A DNA stretch of 64,000 nucleotides from Parasphingorhabdus halotolerans (GCF_012516475.1 NZ_CP051217.1:2046001-2110000), one strand, 5' to 3'. Numbered from the stretch's first letter, positions 25,595 to 35,350 are shown. The notes: generated by a model from the sequence alone, not told the origin. Numbers and translations: made by a program.

Positions 25595-28500
25595 AGGCCT
25601 CCTTCGCTTTCGATGCCAGGCGGCGGCGATGGCTCGTTCCCCAGATCACGGCTGATAAAGTTGGGATTACCGCTGCCGGTTATCGGATCAGCAATGATCG
25701 GCGAGCTAGAGAGCCGCTTGGTGTTGACCACCGGAACATTGGGCGCGATCGGACTTTTCTTGCCGGTGGCTTCGGGTTGCAGTTCAGCGGCGCGTTCTTC
25801 CTCTTCCTGATCCTCGGATTCGCCTTGTTGATCGTCTCCGTGAATTATTTCGCGGACATCCGACGCGATGGTATCCGGTTCATCTTGATCCCCATCGGGT
25901 TGCGGCGAAACGGGATCGGGACCGGGGTTGGTCGGTGGAGGTGCAGGCGGATCAAACAGCGTGCAAGTTCCCCCGCTCAGCAGGCAACCATTAGCGGTCG
26001 CTATACTGGCAAAGGTGCCGCCCTGCCCGGATTGCAGCACAACCGAATTACGGGTGGTTGCGTTCTCGAGGAAAGACCCGGCACTCAGTATCCGGCCATT
26101 GACGAATACGTCCGTCGCCGGGCTGTTCAGCGGATTGCCGAAATTAGACAGCGTCAGGCCACCCGCACCAGCGGTAAACCCGCCGCGTAGCGCCGCGGTG
26201 TTGCTGTTCTGGATAATGATCGAACGGTTGCCGTTAATGGCAATTGCGCCCGCTTCAATATTGCCTTCCGGCCGGTTCGTACCGTCGGGCGCTGCGATCG
26301 CATCTTCCCGTCCTGCAAACGCGGAGTTAGCCGCTAGCTGGCTCAGCAATGACTGGGTGCCGACCCACAGATTCTGGGCCGAAATATCCAGCCTGCCAGC
26401 TGCCGCACCGTTAGCTCCTAGAATACGCAGTTGCCCACCCTGATCGGTAACTATCTCGACCCGGCCGGATGCCCGCAATGAAACCATGTCATTCACCCCG
26501 GCATTTTCGATCCGCGCGTTACCGATCAACCGGATGTTACCCGGCGAATTGATGAACAGATCAGAGGCGAGCAAGTTAGCATTCGCGCCGCCAAGTGAAC
26601 CTTGCAGGGTGAAGTCCCGAATCGTAATATCGGCAGCAGGTCCAGCGATTTGCTGCGCGTTGAACCGAATCGTCCGCGAGCGCAGTTTCGTCGCTTCAAT
26701 CGCGCTCAGATTATAACCGCCGCCCGTACCGTCGCCACCAAAGATGATCGGTTGACCAATGCCCAATGCGTTAATTTCAAGGTCATTCGTGTTTGTGCTG
26801 CCAAGACCGCCATTGGTACCAATGACAATGTTGGATGATGTGACAGTGATATTTGCCGCGTCAACAAGACCTCCGAACGTCGCGGTGCCGTTCGTATCAA
26901 AGCTTGCCGATTGGTTCGCCGTTACAACGCCGGAAATTGAAATCCCACTTGATCCATTGACGTTGACGCTAGTACCCGCAGAGATGGCCGCTGTTTGAAT
27001 GGCTCCGTCACCTGTCGTCATTTGAACCGCGCCATTTGCGCTCTGGATTGAACCGGCGTCAATATCACCGATACCGGTGGTTAAACTTATATCATTTCCA
27101 GCTGATATATTCCCGGCATTGATCGCTCCGCTTCCCACCAGCGACAAGGTCGCCGCATTGGTGACGTTAATATCCCCGACATTGAGATTTTTTACACCAG
27201 TTATGTTAAGATCAGACGCTTGGACCCCGCCGATAACGATATCCCCGCCGTCTATAGTATTTGCAGTGACCGTCGCTCCGTTTGCGGCGGTAAGATTGCC
27301 GACTGTAATGTCACCGATATTTGTCACGATGTCTATCAGGCCCAAAACACTGGTTATATCTCCCGTCAAGATCGAAGCCGTCAGTCCGAGACCCGGATTA
27401 GCCATGCCGGTCAGCGAAATATTGCCATTGGACAGCAGGTTGCTGGTCGTGATGGTGCTGCCGCTTTGCAGGTTTATACCTGCGCCTGCGGCGATATTGG
27501 CCGTATTGATCAGGCCTTGCGCATTGACACTAAACTGACCGACAACGTCTATGTCCGCTGCAAAAACAAAGTTTCCACCCAGATTCAAAATGACATTATT
27601 GCCGATATTGAGTTCATCGACGGCAGGACCGAAAGGTGAAACATCCTGATTATTGCCCAGCCCTGCGTTGACAATAAGGTCATTACCAATATTTATCTCG
27701 CCGCTGCCAATGGGTATCAAATTAAATTCATTGTCGCTGTTGATGGTTACGTCACCGGCAATATCAATAATGCCGTCAATCGCCGCGACAAAGGCAAATG
27801 GTGCAAAAAGATTGCGATCGACGTCAGTACGCTGCGTTAGTCCACGCGTTTCAATTATGGCACTGGCAAGTTGAAGATCGCCGCCAACTGCGGAGACACC
27901 AGACGAGCCCATAAAGCTGTTTTCGCGAATATCGCCAACACCCAGACCACCCTGGCTCGTAGCACTACCACTATAGGCGTTGCCCGTGACAAGGCCACGA
28001 CCCAAATTGTCCACAAACCCAAACGTCGCTGACAGTGAGGTTGCGAAACCTTCCGCTATACCTCCTGCGCTTCTGCCACCTGCAGCATCAACACCGCCAT
28101 TGCCTCCGACAGCACGACCGGTCAACGTCGCGTCGTTAAACGAAACACGCATCGCGCGCGAAATGATGAACGGACCAGCTATGGACAAACCCTGCACCAA
28201 AGTCCCTTCGCGAGCCGCGCCGCCGGTGCCGCCAATTGCAGTACCACCCTGCGCGTTGCCACCGTTGCCGCCGATTGCGGCCAAATCCATAATAATATCG
28301 CCAAATTCTGCAAAACCGGTCGTACTGGCACCATTATCGGTGAAAGATCCCAAGCCCATGGACCTGCCAAAGGCATCGCCACCATCGCCGCCATTTCCAA
28401 AGACACCGCCCGCATCGGCAAGGCCGCCCAAACCGCCCGCGCCGGCGGTGGCAACGCTACCCATCGTAACGTTACCTGCGCGCAAAATGCCATTTGCCGC

Positions 28501-31500
28501 GTTAGCACCGATGAACATAATTCCAGTGGTGGCATCGCCGCCATCACCACCATCCTGTCCCGCAGCACCTGCGGCTCCCGCACCGCCGATTGCGCCTGTA
28601 CCACCCTGGCCGCCGACAAGATCACCCGAGATAACATTGCCGAGTCGCAATTCACCGGTCGCCGGAATACCTGCAAGCCCCGAGACCAGGTTGATAGCTC
28701 CACCGACACCATCACCACCATCACCGCCGCCGCGAATGATATTGCCGCTTGCATCGACTTCGGTTGCGGCGTTTCCGCCGGTGCCAAAGGCGCTCGCGCG
28801 CAAATCTCCAGTCCCTGATGTGAAATCAATCAATCCCACAGCTGCAGCTATAAGAACCTGACCCCCAATGCCATTCCCGCCAGTTACAAATCCTTCGCCG
28901 CCTATTCCATCTGCGACAAGGGAAACGTCCGACGTGCCATTAATTGTCCCGCCACCGGCGATTACATTTACCGTACCGCCGGTTCCGGTGCCGCCAAAAT
29001 CGGGGGCGGGCAATCCCGTAAATGAGGAATTTGTAAATCCGGAAGCTGTCGAGAGGAAACCCCCCGCAATGTTTATCGTTCCGCCGCCATTGGCCTGCGT
29101 TGTTGAAAGGCCCCCGGTGCCATCGCCGCCCGAGAAACCAATGCCACTGCCTATACCGCCAAAGCCACTCGAAGCCACCCTCAGGCTGATAGAACCCGGA
29201 CCGGTTGAAGGGGCCAGCGCATTGATAATTCCCGGCCCCTGCACAAATGCCTGCGCGTTTCCACCGTTTCCGTCACCGCCATTGCCGGTGCCACTGGTCA
29301 CGTTTCCGCCATTGCCACCAGCTACAACCCAAATCTGCTCGTTGAATGTGAGGGACCCATCGGTCGTGTAAATCCTCGCAAAACCACCCGTACCATTGCC
29401 ACCGGTCCCGCCGGTGCCGCTGACGTCGCCGCCAATTCCGTCCGCCCTGACTTGGGAGAAAACCGGGCCAATGTTAATTGTGCCGCCCCCTACGGAAGGG
29501 TCAGCCGCGGATACGTCAGCAAAACCGCCGGTCCCGTCGCCGCCAGAATTCAATCCGGCTCCGCCTCGCCCTTGGGCCCGCAACTGGACACCGCCATTGA
29601 CGGTAACGATACTGTCGCCAATGGCCGCGATCTGGGCCGTTCCACCAAGGCCGTTGCCGCCGTCAGCACCGGAGCCGCCTTCACCAACGGCATCCAGCGT
29701 AGCTTGCGCGCCAATGGAAACACTGCTCGTTCCGCTCGTCAATATGCTCGCGAAACCACCGGTACCATTGCCGCCCTGTGCGTTGCTAGCTCCTCCGGTT
29801 CCCTGAGCGTTCAGGACCGCAGATTGCGCAATATTTGCGGTGCCGCCACCACTGCTGAAAATTTGTGCCGTACCGCCAATGGCGTTACCTCCGCTCGCAC
29901 CCGTGCCGATGCCACCAACGGCGTTGGCACTGGCGTTGAGCGTACCGCCGATTGTAATGGCACCGGTTCCGATGGTGCCAATAATGGCCGAGCCACCGGT
30001 CGCGTCTCCGCCATCGGTTGTTGTGCCTGTTCCCGCGCCACCAATGCCCGCGGATCGCACCGTTGCATTGCCGGTAATCTGCGTCAGCCCGGTGTCCGCA
30101 CCGATATTCGCAAGCCCGCCGATGCCATCGCCGCCAGAGATACCGTCGCTTGCACCGCCCTCGCCCTGCGCACTGATGAACAGCGCGCCATTCAGAACAA
30201 TAGTCCCGTCATTGGAAACAAAACGGGAATCGCCGCCGGTTCCGTTACCGCCAAGTCCGCCGCCGCCCATGCTTGCGCCGCCGATGCCGTCCGTCGAAAT
30301 AACCGCTGATTGGCCTGCAGGAACCGTGATATTTACGAGTCCCCCTGTTCCTTGCGAAATTGAAGCTGTGCCACCGGTTCCATCGCCACCGCTAGTTCCA
30401 GCAACCATTCCATCACCACCGAAACCGCCGGCCGAGGCAGTTGCGCCTTGGCCGATAGTGATAACACCATTGCCGGTCGCAACAAATTGTGCGTTGCCGC
30501 CCTGTGCATCTCCGCCCCGGCTATTTATTCCACCATTGCTTCCGGTCGCAACAGCGGTTGCAGAGACAACTGCTATTCCGGTTACATCCAGGGTTCCGCC
30601 ATTGGTCGCCGAGGCAATACTGGAGCCGCCCACCGCATTTGCGCCATCTTGCCCCGCGCCAACCACCTGGCCGAGGCCCTGCGCAAACATGTCAAGATTG
30701 CCGCCAATTGATATAGCGCCGGTATCTGCTTGCAAGGCGAGCGTGCCGCCTTGAGCAATGACCGCGCTGTTGTCCGATCCGGATTCTCCGCGCCCGAAGG
30801 CACTCATCGAGACAATCCCGCCGAAATTCATCGCGCCGCCGAGCGCCAGAACCTGAGCCGAGCCGCCGATCCCTGAACCGCCATTATTGCCCGCACCAAC
30901 GGCGGCAGATCCCGAGCCATCGGCCGACACTATCATGTCGTTGCCGACATCAATATTGCCTGTGCCAACCAGATTCATGGTAAAGGTACCGCCCGTGCCA
31001 TCGCCGCCGTTGCGGCTTGTCGCAAACTGCGTGCTGCCGCCAAAACCCGACACATCGGCGGTCAAACCACCGCCCACCGTCAAATCACCGGTGCCCACCG
31101 TGATATTAATCTGCCCGCCGGTGCCAGTGCCAGCCGCAGTCGTGCCGCTGGCATTGACCTGGCCGCCTCTGCCCGTGGCCGAAACCGAGAGATTACCGCC
31201 AAAACTAATATCGCCGTCGGTAGCAAAGATATTTATTGCCCCGCCAGTGGCATTGCCCGCAGTAGCGCTGCCCAGTTGGACAATGCCGCCGGTTGCCGTG
31301 CTGTTTATGTTGGCATTGCCGCCAACCGACAATGTGGAACCGGCGGAGCTGGCAAATATGATATTGCCGCCCACAGCATTGCCGGCGCTTGTCTGGCTGG
31401 TCAGCAATTGATCTGCACCATTGGCTTCCACCAGCACGTCAAGATTACCAAACATATTAATTGCGTTGCCATTGTCCGCGATAACGGCGATCGTGCCGCC

Positions 31501-32895
31501 CTGAACTGTGCCTGCCGGATCAATGCCGCCAAGGAAATCGGCGTCGGTGAACGAGGTGAGCGACGTATTGCCGCCTATCGAGATATTGCCAAGACTGGCA
31601 TCGATAACGACATTTCCACCCAAAAAGTTGGCGTCTCTGAACCCGTAAACCAAAGTCGAAAGGTCAAGGTCGCCAACAATGTCAATCGTCCCGCCCAGCT
31701 GGGTGGTTAGCGAGGCAAGAGCGCCCGCATTCATCGATACATCCCCGGCAAAACTCTGGGCCTGCCCCAGAGAATTTATCCGGATCTCACTGGCTGCAAA
31801 CGGATTAACCTGCCCCTGGATATCGGCATTATTGGTGGGGCTGGTGATCTGGATATCGTGCCGCAGGGCGCCTGCCGTGCCAGCCAGATTTGTATAGGTT
31901 GTGTCATTAACGTCATAGCCACCGGAGAGGACAACGACGCCGTTATCAATGTTCACGCCCGTCGCCATATCAAACCCGAGCTGGCCTGAGCCTTCAATCA
32001 GCATGGTGATGGCATCGTTCTTGGCAACCGAAACCAGATAAGCGCGGCGCGCGCCGGTATCATCGATAAACCGCGTGGTGCCATCGTGAACCAAAGGCGT
32101 GTCGGAATTCGCGTTTGAGCCCACCGTGGTCTGGATATTGAACAGGCCGCTATTGAACGTAAGTGTCGTCTGTTCTGCGGCCACATAGGCGGCACTGCCG
32201 TTGGTGCTGACCGTGCCGGACTGAATTATGGCAGGTGCAACAAGGGCGACATAGCTGCCGGGATTGGACGTGGTAATCTGCGCGCCAGCTTGCACGGTAA
32301 TTGCCGCACCGGAATCAGGCACGCTGTTAATCGTAAACTGGTTCGGGTTAGTGATAACACCGCTTCCGCCAGTGGGATCACCGGCCGCGAGCAGCAAGTT
32401 TCCGACATCAATCACCGCCGTGGAGCCAACGACGATACCGCCAGGACTATAAAACCAAACCGACCCGCCGGGTGTCGTAGGGCTTGCTTGCAAGCGGCTG
32501 ATTATTGTGCCGTTCAGCTGGATAGCCCGGCTCGGATCAGCCGCAAAAATCCGGTTGAGCACCGTGAAATCGGTAATACCCAAGCCACCAAGATATTGTG
32601 CGATGGTGCCCGCAAACTGGAAATTGATCGGACCGCCAGTGCCCATATCATTGGGGATAAAATCGAGCACTGCCGTGTTGCTGTTGATCGTATAGGTCTC
32701 GGTATTGGGCGTACCGGTACGATCAAAAGTCACGCTACCCGAAGCGATGGTGGGATCGCCGGCGTCATAGCTATTGCCGCCGCCAGCAACCTGCGCATTG
32801 GCGGCGCTCGCCGCCGCCAGCGCCAATGTCGATACCAGCACATGCTTGCCGAGACTGGAAGCAATGCGCGATTTTCGTGTCGAAAAACTGGTCAT
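25591..32895 (-). CDS. Two-partner secretion exoprotein (TpsA, filamentous-hemagglutinin type)
   Basis: A secreted or surface beta-helix protein of 2434 aa. An extended signal peptide ends near ASAANAQ (residue 35). The TPS/haemagglutination-activity domain covers about 36-300, with FTVLNRIFAADPSRA and YSPGGIVVGSTAVIDVG in place of the usual NPNGI wording. About residues 490-1510 hold over twenty imperfect repeats with GGDGTGG and IGG..V.A.G.GG motifs. A third part (1550-2300) has FHA-like short beta repeats. The only cysteines I see are C2304 and C2311 (NGCLLSGGTCTLF), before a 120-residue Pro-rich then acidic tail that contains ITGSGNPNF. The tpsB stop is 4 bases upstream and the CHAT start overlaps the stop, so the three form one operon. 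Confidence 0.92.
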   Translation of the reverse strand: MTSFSTRKSRIASSLGKHVLVSTLALAAASAANAQVAGGGNSYDAGDPTIASGSVTFDRTGTPNTETYTINSNTAVLDFIPNDMGTGGPINFQFAGTIAQYLGGLGITDFTVLNRIFAADPSRAIQLNGTIISRLQASPTTPGGSVWFYSPGGIVVGSTAVIDVGNLLLAAGDPTGGSGVITNPNQFTINSVPDSGAAITVQAGAQITTSNPGSYVALVAPAIIQSGTVSTNGSAAYVAAEQTTLTFNSGLFNIQTTVGSNANSDTPLVHDGTTRFIDDTGARRAYLVSVAKNDAITMLIEGSGQLGFDMATGVNIDNGVVVLSGGYDVNDTTYTNLAGTAGALRHDIQITSPTNNADIQGQVNPFAASEIRINSLGQAQSFAGDVSMNAGALASLTTQLGGTIDIVGDLDLSTLVYGFRDANFLGGNVVIDASLGNISIGGNTSLTSFTDADFLGGIDPAGTVQGGTIAVIADNGNAINMFGNLDVLVEANGADQLLTSQTSAGNAVGGNIIFASSAGSTLSVGGNANINSTATGGIVQLGSATAGNATGGAINIFATDGDISFGGNLSVSATGRGGQVNASGTTAAGTGTGGQINITVGTGDLTVGGGLTADVSGFGGSTQFATSRNGGDGTGGTFTMNLVGTGNIDVGNDMIVSADGSGSAAVGAGNNGGSGIGGSAQVLALGGAMNFGGIVSMSAFGRGESGSDNSAVIAQGGTLALQADTGAISIGGNLDMFAQGLGQVVGAGQDGANAVGGSSIASATNGGTLDVTGIAVVSATAVATGSNGGINSRGGDAQGGNAQFVATGNGVITIGQGATASAGGFGGDGMVAGTSGGDGTGGTASISQGTGGLVNITVPAGQSAVISTDGIGGASMGGGGLGGNGTGGDSRFVSNDGTIVLNGALFISAQGEGGASDGISGGDGIGGLANIGADTGLTQITGNATVRSAGIGGAGTGTTTDGGDATGGSAIIGTIGTGAITIGGTLNASANAVGGIGTGASGGNAIGGTAQIFSSGGGTANIAQSAVLNAQGTGGASNAQGGNGTGGFASILTSGTSSVSIGAQATLDAVGEGGSGADGGNGLGGTAQIAAIGDSIVTVNGGVQLRAQGRGGAGLNSGGDGTGGFADVSAADPSVGGGTINIGPVFSQVRADGIGGDVSGTGGTGGNGTGGFARIYTTDGSLTFNEQIWVVAGGNGGNVTSGTGNGGDGNGGNAQAFVQGPGIINALAPSTGPGSISLRVASSGFGGIGSGIGFSGGDGTGGLSTTQANGGGTINIAGGFLSTASGFTNSSFTGLPAPDFGGTGTGGTVNVIAGGGTINGTSDVSLVADGIGGEGFVTGGNGIGGQVLIAAAVGLIDFTSGTGDLRASAFGTGGNAATEVDASGNIIRGGGDGGDGVGGAINLVSGLAGIPATGELRLGNVISGDLVGGQGGTGAIGGAGAAGAAGQDGGDGGDATTGIMFIGANAANGILRAGNVTMGSVATAGAGGLGGLADAGGVFGNGGDGGDAFGRSMGLGSFTDNGASTTGFAEFGDIIMDLAAIGGNGGNAQGGTAIGGTGGAAREGTLVQGLSIAGPFIISRAMRVSFNDATLTGRAVGGNGGVDAAGGRSAGGIAEGFATSLSATFGFVDNLGRGLVTGNAYSGSATSQGGLGVGDIRENSFMGSSGVSAVGGDLQLASAIIETRGLTQRTDVDRNLFAPFAFVAAIDGIIDIAGDVTINSDNEFNLIPIGSGEINIGNDLIVNAGLGNNQDVSPFGPAVDELNIGNNVILNLGGNFVFAADIDVVGQFSVNAQGLINTANIAAGAGINLQSGSTITTSNLLSNGNISLTGMANPGLGLTASILTGDITSVLGLIDIVTNIGDITVGNLTAANGATVTANTIDGGDIVIGGVQASDLNITGVKNLNVGDINVTNAATLSLVGSGAINAGNISAGNDISLTTGIGDIDAGSIQSANGAVQMTTGDGAIQTAAISAGTSVNVNGSSGISISGVVTANQSASFDTNGTATFGGLVDAANITVTSSNIVIGTNGGLGSTNTNDLEINALGIGQPIIFGGDGTGGGYNLSAIEATKLRSRTIRFNAQQIAGPAADITIRDFTLQGSLGGANANLLASDLFINSPGNIRLIGNARIENAGVNDMVSLRASGRVEIVTDQGGQLRILGANGAAAGRLDISAQNLWVGTQSLLSQLAANSAFAGREDAIAAPDGTNRPEGNIEAGAIAINGNRSIIIQNSNTAALRGGFTAGAGGLTLSNFGNPLNSPATDVFVNGRILSAGSFLENATTRNSVVLQSGQGGTFASIATANGCLLSGGTCTLFDPPAPPPTNPGPDPVSPQPDGDQDEPDTIASDVREIIHGDDQQGESEDQEEEERAAELQPEATGKKSPIAPNVPVVNTKRLSSSPIIADPITGSGNPNFISRDLGNEPSPPPGIESEGGL
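28360..31420 (-). repeat. Glycine-rich tandem coding repeats inside tpsA
   Basis: About 3 kb of degenerate units of roughly 40-60 codons, each with a GG(D/N)GTGG turn and a strand pattern such as ANIGADTGLTQITGNATVRS. The coding strand is very G/C-biased at glycine codons, which creates long proline-rich open frames on the other strand that are not genes. Confidence 0.8.
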
Positions 32896-32899
32896 TTCA

Positions 32900-34690
32900 T
32901 TATCTCCAGGGCAGCAATTTGGCGGTTAGTGACAGCAGGAACCGGACCGGGCCTTTGCGCGGTTGCAAGCCAGCACGGCGGGTTGGGGCCGCGACGGTTA
33001 AATCCAGCCGGAAACGATCCGACAGGTTTGACCGCACACCGCCACCAACCGAGAGCAGGCGATGCGGATCATTCGCAGCATTGCGCGAATCGTCCCATGC
33101 CCACGCCGCGTCGGCAAAGACAAAGGGCTGGACCGTGACATCGCTCTTTTTAAACGGCTTGTAGCGGGCGGCGCGCAGTTCAAACTGGATCGCAGCGCCG
33201 TCTTCTCCGGTAATCACGCCGGGATCATAGCCGCGCCCGATGGTATAATTACCGCCGGAAAACTCTTCAAAACTAAACACCCGGTCAAATGCATATTGCG
33301 CCATCGGGCGGACATAGAAGGAGAGATCATCCGAAATCGCCAGTTCGCCCTCGCCTTCAAACCGCACCACGCTGGAAGTAGGATCACCATCAAACCGGCT
33401 TGGCGGTGTGCGGGTGAACAGGCAGATGATGTCGCAGCGCTTGCTTGCCCCAAATATGTCCAGCCCTTGGCGGAATTCGAGTGAACCGCGGAGCCGCCAG
33501 TTGGGCGATTGTCCACCACGGAAATCGATCGCCTCGCCGTCTAGCCGCACAAAGCCGACCCGCAACCGGTCTCTGGTCAAAGGCCCGATGAAGCGGATAT
33601 CCTGATCGATAAACTCCAGACCTGCCGCCACCTGCAGCGAAGCCGATTGGCGACGAATGAGCGGGTAGCTTGCCTCAACCGAGGCAAATAATGTTTCCGC
33701 CTTGATCCGCGCGGCGCCTGCCGCAGCGCCAATATCCGGTTCGGTCCAGGCATAGGTAAATTGTCCCGCGACCTTCAACCCATCGCTGCCAATCCGGAAA
33801 TCATGGCCGAATTGCAGGATTTGCTGTTCCTGAAACTCTGCGGTTGTGTAAAACGACGCATAGGTCCGGTCGCCCAGGCCGGTTATCCCGTAGACTTCCC
33901 CGCCGATTTGACCACCCCAGCGACCAGTATCGCGCGCAGCGAGATTCTGGACGTTGAGATCAATCCGGTACGGCGTTCTGGAAACTGTGACCTCGCCAAC
34001 CAGTTCGCCCGGCCCGGTGCCCGCCGGGGTCAACGTCATGCGGATATCATAGCCCGGCAAATCGCGGGACAGGAGTAGATAGCGCTCCGCCTCAAACCGG
34101 TTAAACAGCGGTGTATCGGTCAGTTTTTCGAGGTAGGACTGGATCAGCTTTTCGGACCGCCCGGCATCGCCGCGCACCCGGATCGCCGTCACTTTGGCAT
34201 AGAGCACTTCGAGCCTGATTGTGCCATTTTCAATCCGCTGGGTGGGAACCTGGATTGCTGCCAGATACCCGCGATTGCGCAGCAATGTGGCGGCCGAATC
34301 GCGGATTTCGCAAATAACCCCTACCGGCTGGGAAGAGCCGAGATATTGCGCGTAAGTTTCCCGCAATTCCGATGGGCTCACAGCTTGCAAATTGTTAAAT
34401 TCGACCTGATCGATCTGGACCCGGATATCTTTATATTGCGGCGCGGCAAGAGGGCAGGAGGTGCGTTCGACCCCCCCTTCAATCTTGACACTGCGCTCCT
34501 GCGTCGGTGTCGATCGGGATGGCGGTCGCAATTCGTCGCGGGTTGGCGCGGCGATATTGCCCGGTGTTTGTGCATGTGACGGCGCCGGTGCGACGATTGC
34601 CAGAGCAAACAATACCGCTGCGACTAAAACTTGATGCGGGCCACGCAGACGATGCCCTCGTCCGTGAGATACTGGAAAGATCAAAATCAT
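32900..34690 (-). CDS. TpsB outer-membrane secretion pore (ShlB/FhaC/HecB family)
   Basis: Omp85-superfamily transporter that secretes TpsA across the outer membrane, about 596 aa. The signal peptide is LVAAVLFALAIVAPAPSHAQ. A linker is followed by two POTRA domains (FNNLQAVSPSELRETYAQYL; RLEVLYAKVTAIRVRGDAG) and a 16-strand-type barrel. The secretion signature appears as NYTIGRGYDPGVITGEDG (the VRGYxxG motif). The C-terminal strand ends in SLTAKLLPWR, not in Phe. I use the ATG at 34690, which has AGGGG just before it; a TTG at 34732 would add 14 residues. First gene of the tpsB-tpsA-CHAT operon. Confidence 0.92.
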   Translation of the reverse strand: MILIFPVSHGRGHRLRGPHQVLVAAVLFALAIVAPAPSHAQTPGNIAAPTRDELRPPSRSTPTQERSVKIEGGVERTSCPLAAPQYKDIRVQIDQVEFNNLQAVSPSELRETYAQYLGSSQPVGVICEIRDSAATLLRNRGYLAAIQVPTQRIENGTIRLEVLYAKVTAIRVRGDAGRSEKLIQSYLEKLTDTPLFNRFEAERYLLLSRDLPGYDIRMTLTPAGTGPGELVGEVTVSRTPYRIDLNVQNLAARDTGRWGGQIGGEVYGITGLGDRTYASFYTTAEFQEQQILQFGHDFRIGSDGLKVAGQFTYAWTEPDIGAAAGAARIKAETLFASVEASYPLIRRQSASLQVAAGLEFIDQDIRFIGPLTRDRLRVGFVRLDGEAIDFRGGQSPNWRLRGSLEFRQGLDIFGASKRCDIICLFTRTPPSRFDGDPTSSVVRFEGEGELAISDDLSFYVRPMAQYAFDRVFSFEEFSGGNYTIGRGYDPGVITGEDGAAIQFELRAARYKPFKKSDVTVQPFVFADAAWAWDDSRNAANDPHRLLSVGGGVRSNLSDRFRLDLTVAAPTRRAGLQPRKGPVRFLLSLTAKLLPWR

Positions 34691-34985
34691 ACCCCTGTTG
34701 ATCAGCTGCGACCCTGAACTGCAGTTAACCAAATATTCACGGCGTAGGTGGAACCGATATTCGAATCCAAACAGGTAGTGAATATGGCCTCATGGTTAAT
34801 GGCAACTGGAGCAATGTCAATGACGGTAAGGGGTATCGATACAAATAAGCCATTGACACAGCTTGTTTATTTTCCGTCGATGAACAGGCAGTGGCAAATT
34901 TGCCATTTTCAGAAAATGCACTGGAGTATCATCATATGGGTTACTATAGTATCATATAGAATGACATCTACAGGAGTAAGCCAAA
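34691..34985. other. AT-rich divergent control region between tpsB and the DUF6471 gene
   Basis: No gene is seen. It must hold the promoters of the TPS operon (leftward) and of the small DUF6471 gene (rightward). Two AGTATCAT-containing direct repeats (34925-34937 and 34949-34958) are 24 bases apart, and GTGAATAT/ATATTCAC half-sites lie at 34733-34740 and about 34787-34794. I cannot assign -35/-10 boxes with confidence. Confidence 0.4.
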
Positions 34986-35192
34986 ATGAAAACTGCCGCA
35001 GAATGGCAAAATCAGGCCAAAAGACTGTTGAAGGCAGAGCTTGCGAAAAAAGATATGACCTATGCCCAACTTGCCACGCGGCTGACAGCAATAGGCGTGA
35101 AGGAAAACGAACCCAATCTGCGCAACAAGATAAGCCGCGGGAAATTTTCCGTCGTGTTTTTGCTACAATGCATGGAGGCGATAGGAGACTGA
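34986..35192 (+). CDS. Small DUF6471-type protein, possible DNA-binding
   Basis: A 68-aa protein: KTAAEWQNQAKRLLKAELAK, then MTYAQLATRLTAIGVKENEP and NLRNKISRGKFSVVFLLQCM. The helical layout (AQLATRL turn, then NLRNKISRG) looks like a Cro/C1-like helix-turn-helix, and the family (DUF6471) is uncharacterised. A good AGGAG lies 9 bases before the ATG. It sits between the TPS promoter region and tRNA-Ser. A regulatory role toward the TPS operon is conceivable but only from position. Confidence 0.75.
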   Translation: MKTAAEWQNQAKRLLKAELAKKDMTYAQLATRLTAIGVKENEPNLRNKISRGKFSVVFLLQCMEAIGD

Positions 35193-35213
35193 CAATCTCG
35201 CTGCTGAAATAAA

Positions 35214-35301
35214 TGGCGGAGTCGGAGGGATTCGAACCCTCGATAGGTTGCCCTATACACGCTTTCCAAGCGTGCGCGATCGACCACTCTGCCACGACTC
35301 C
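35214..35301 (-). tRNA. tRNA-Ser (anticodon GGA)
   Basis: The minus strand begins GGAGTCGTGGCAGAGTGG, has an anticodon loop TTGGAAA (GGA), a long variable arm and the T arm GAGGGTTCGAATCCCTC. It ends with the acceptor CGACTCC, discriminator G and encoded CCA. Length is about 88 nt, class II as expected for Ser. Confidence 0.95.
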
Positions 35302-35350
35302 GCAATGCTGTCTGAATCAGTTTTTTGGTCGAACATCAAACAACGCCGCT

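Noticed and set aside
27980..31411. Long proline/alanine/serine-rich open frames on the plus strand
   Set aside because: They are antisense to the glycine-rich tpsA repeats, whose codon bias removes stops from the other strand. They lack ribosome-binding sites and any family-like sequence.
28360..31420. Repeated segments considered as a CRISPR array
   Set aside because: The repeats keep reading frame, vary in length and sequence and encode glycine turns; there are no constant repeats with unique spacers and no cas genes.
35214..35301. tRNA-Ser as an attachment site for an island containing the TPS operon
   Set aside because: No integrase gene and no second copy of the tRNA 3' end was seen near the left border at 22.4 kb.
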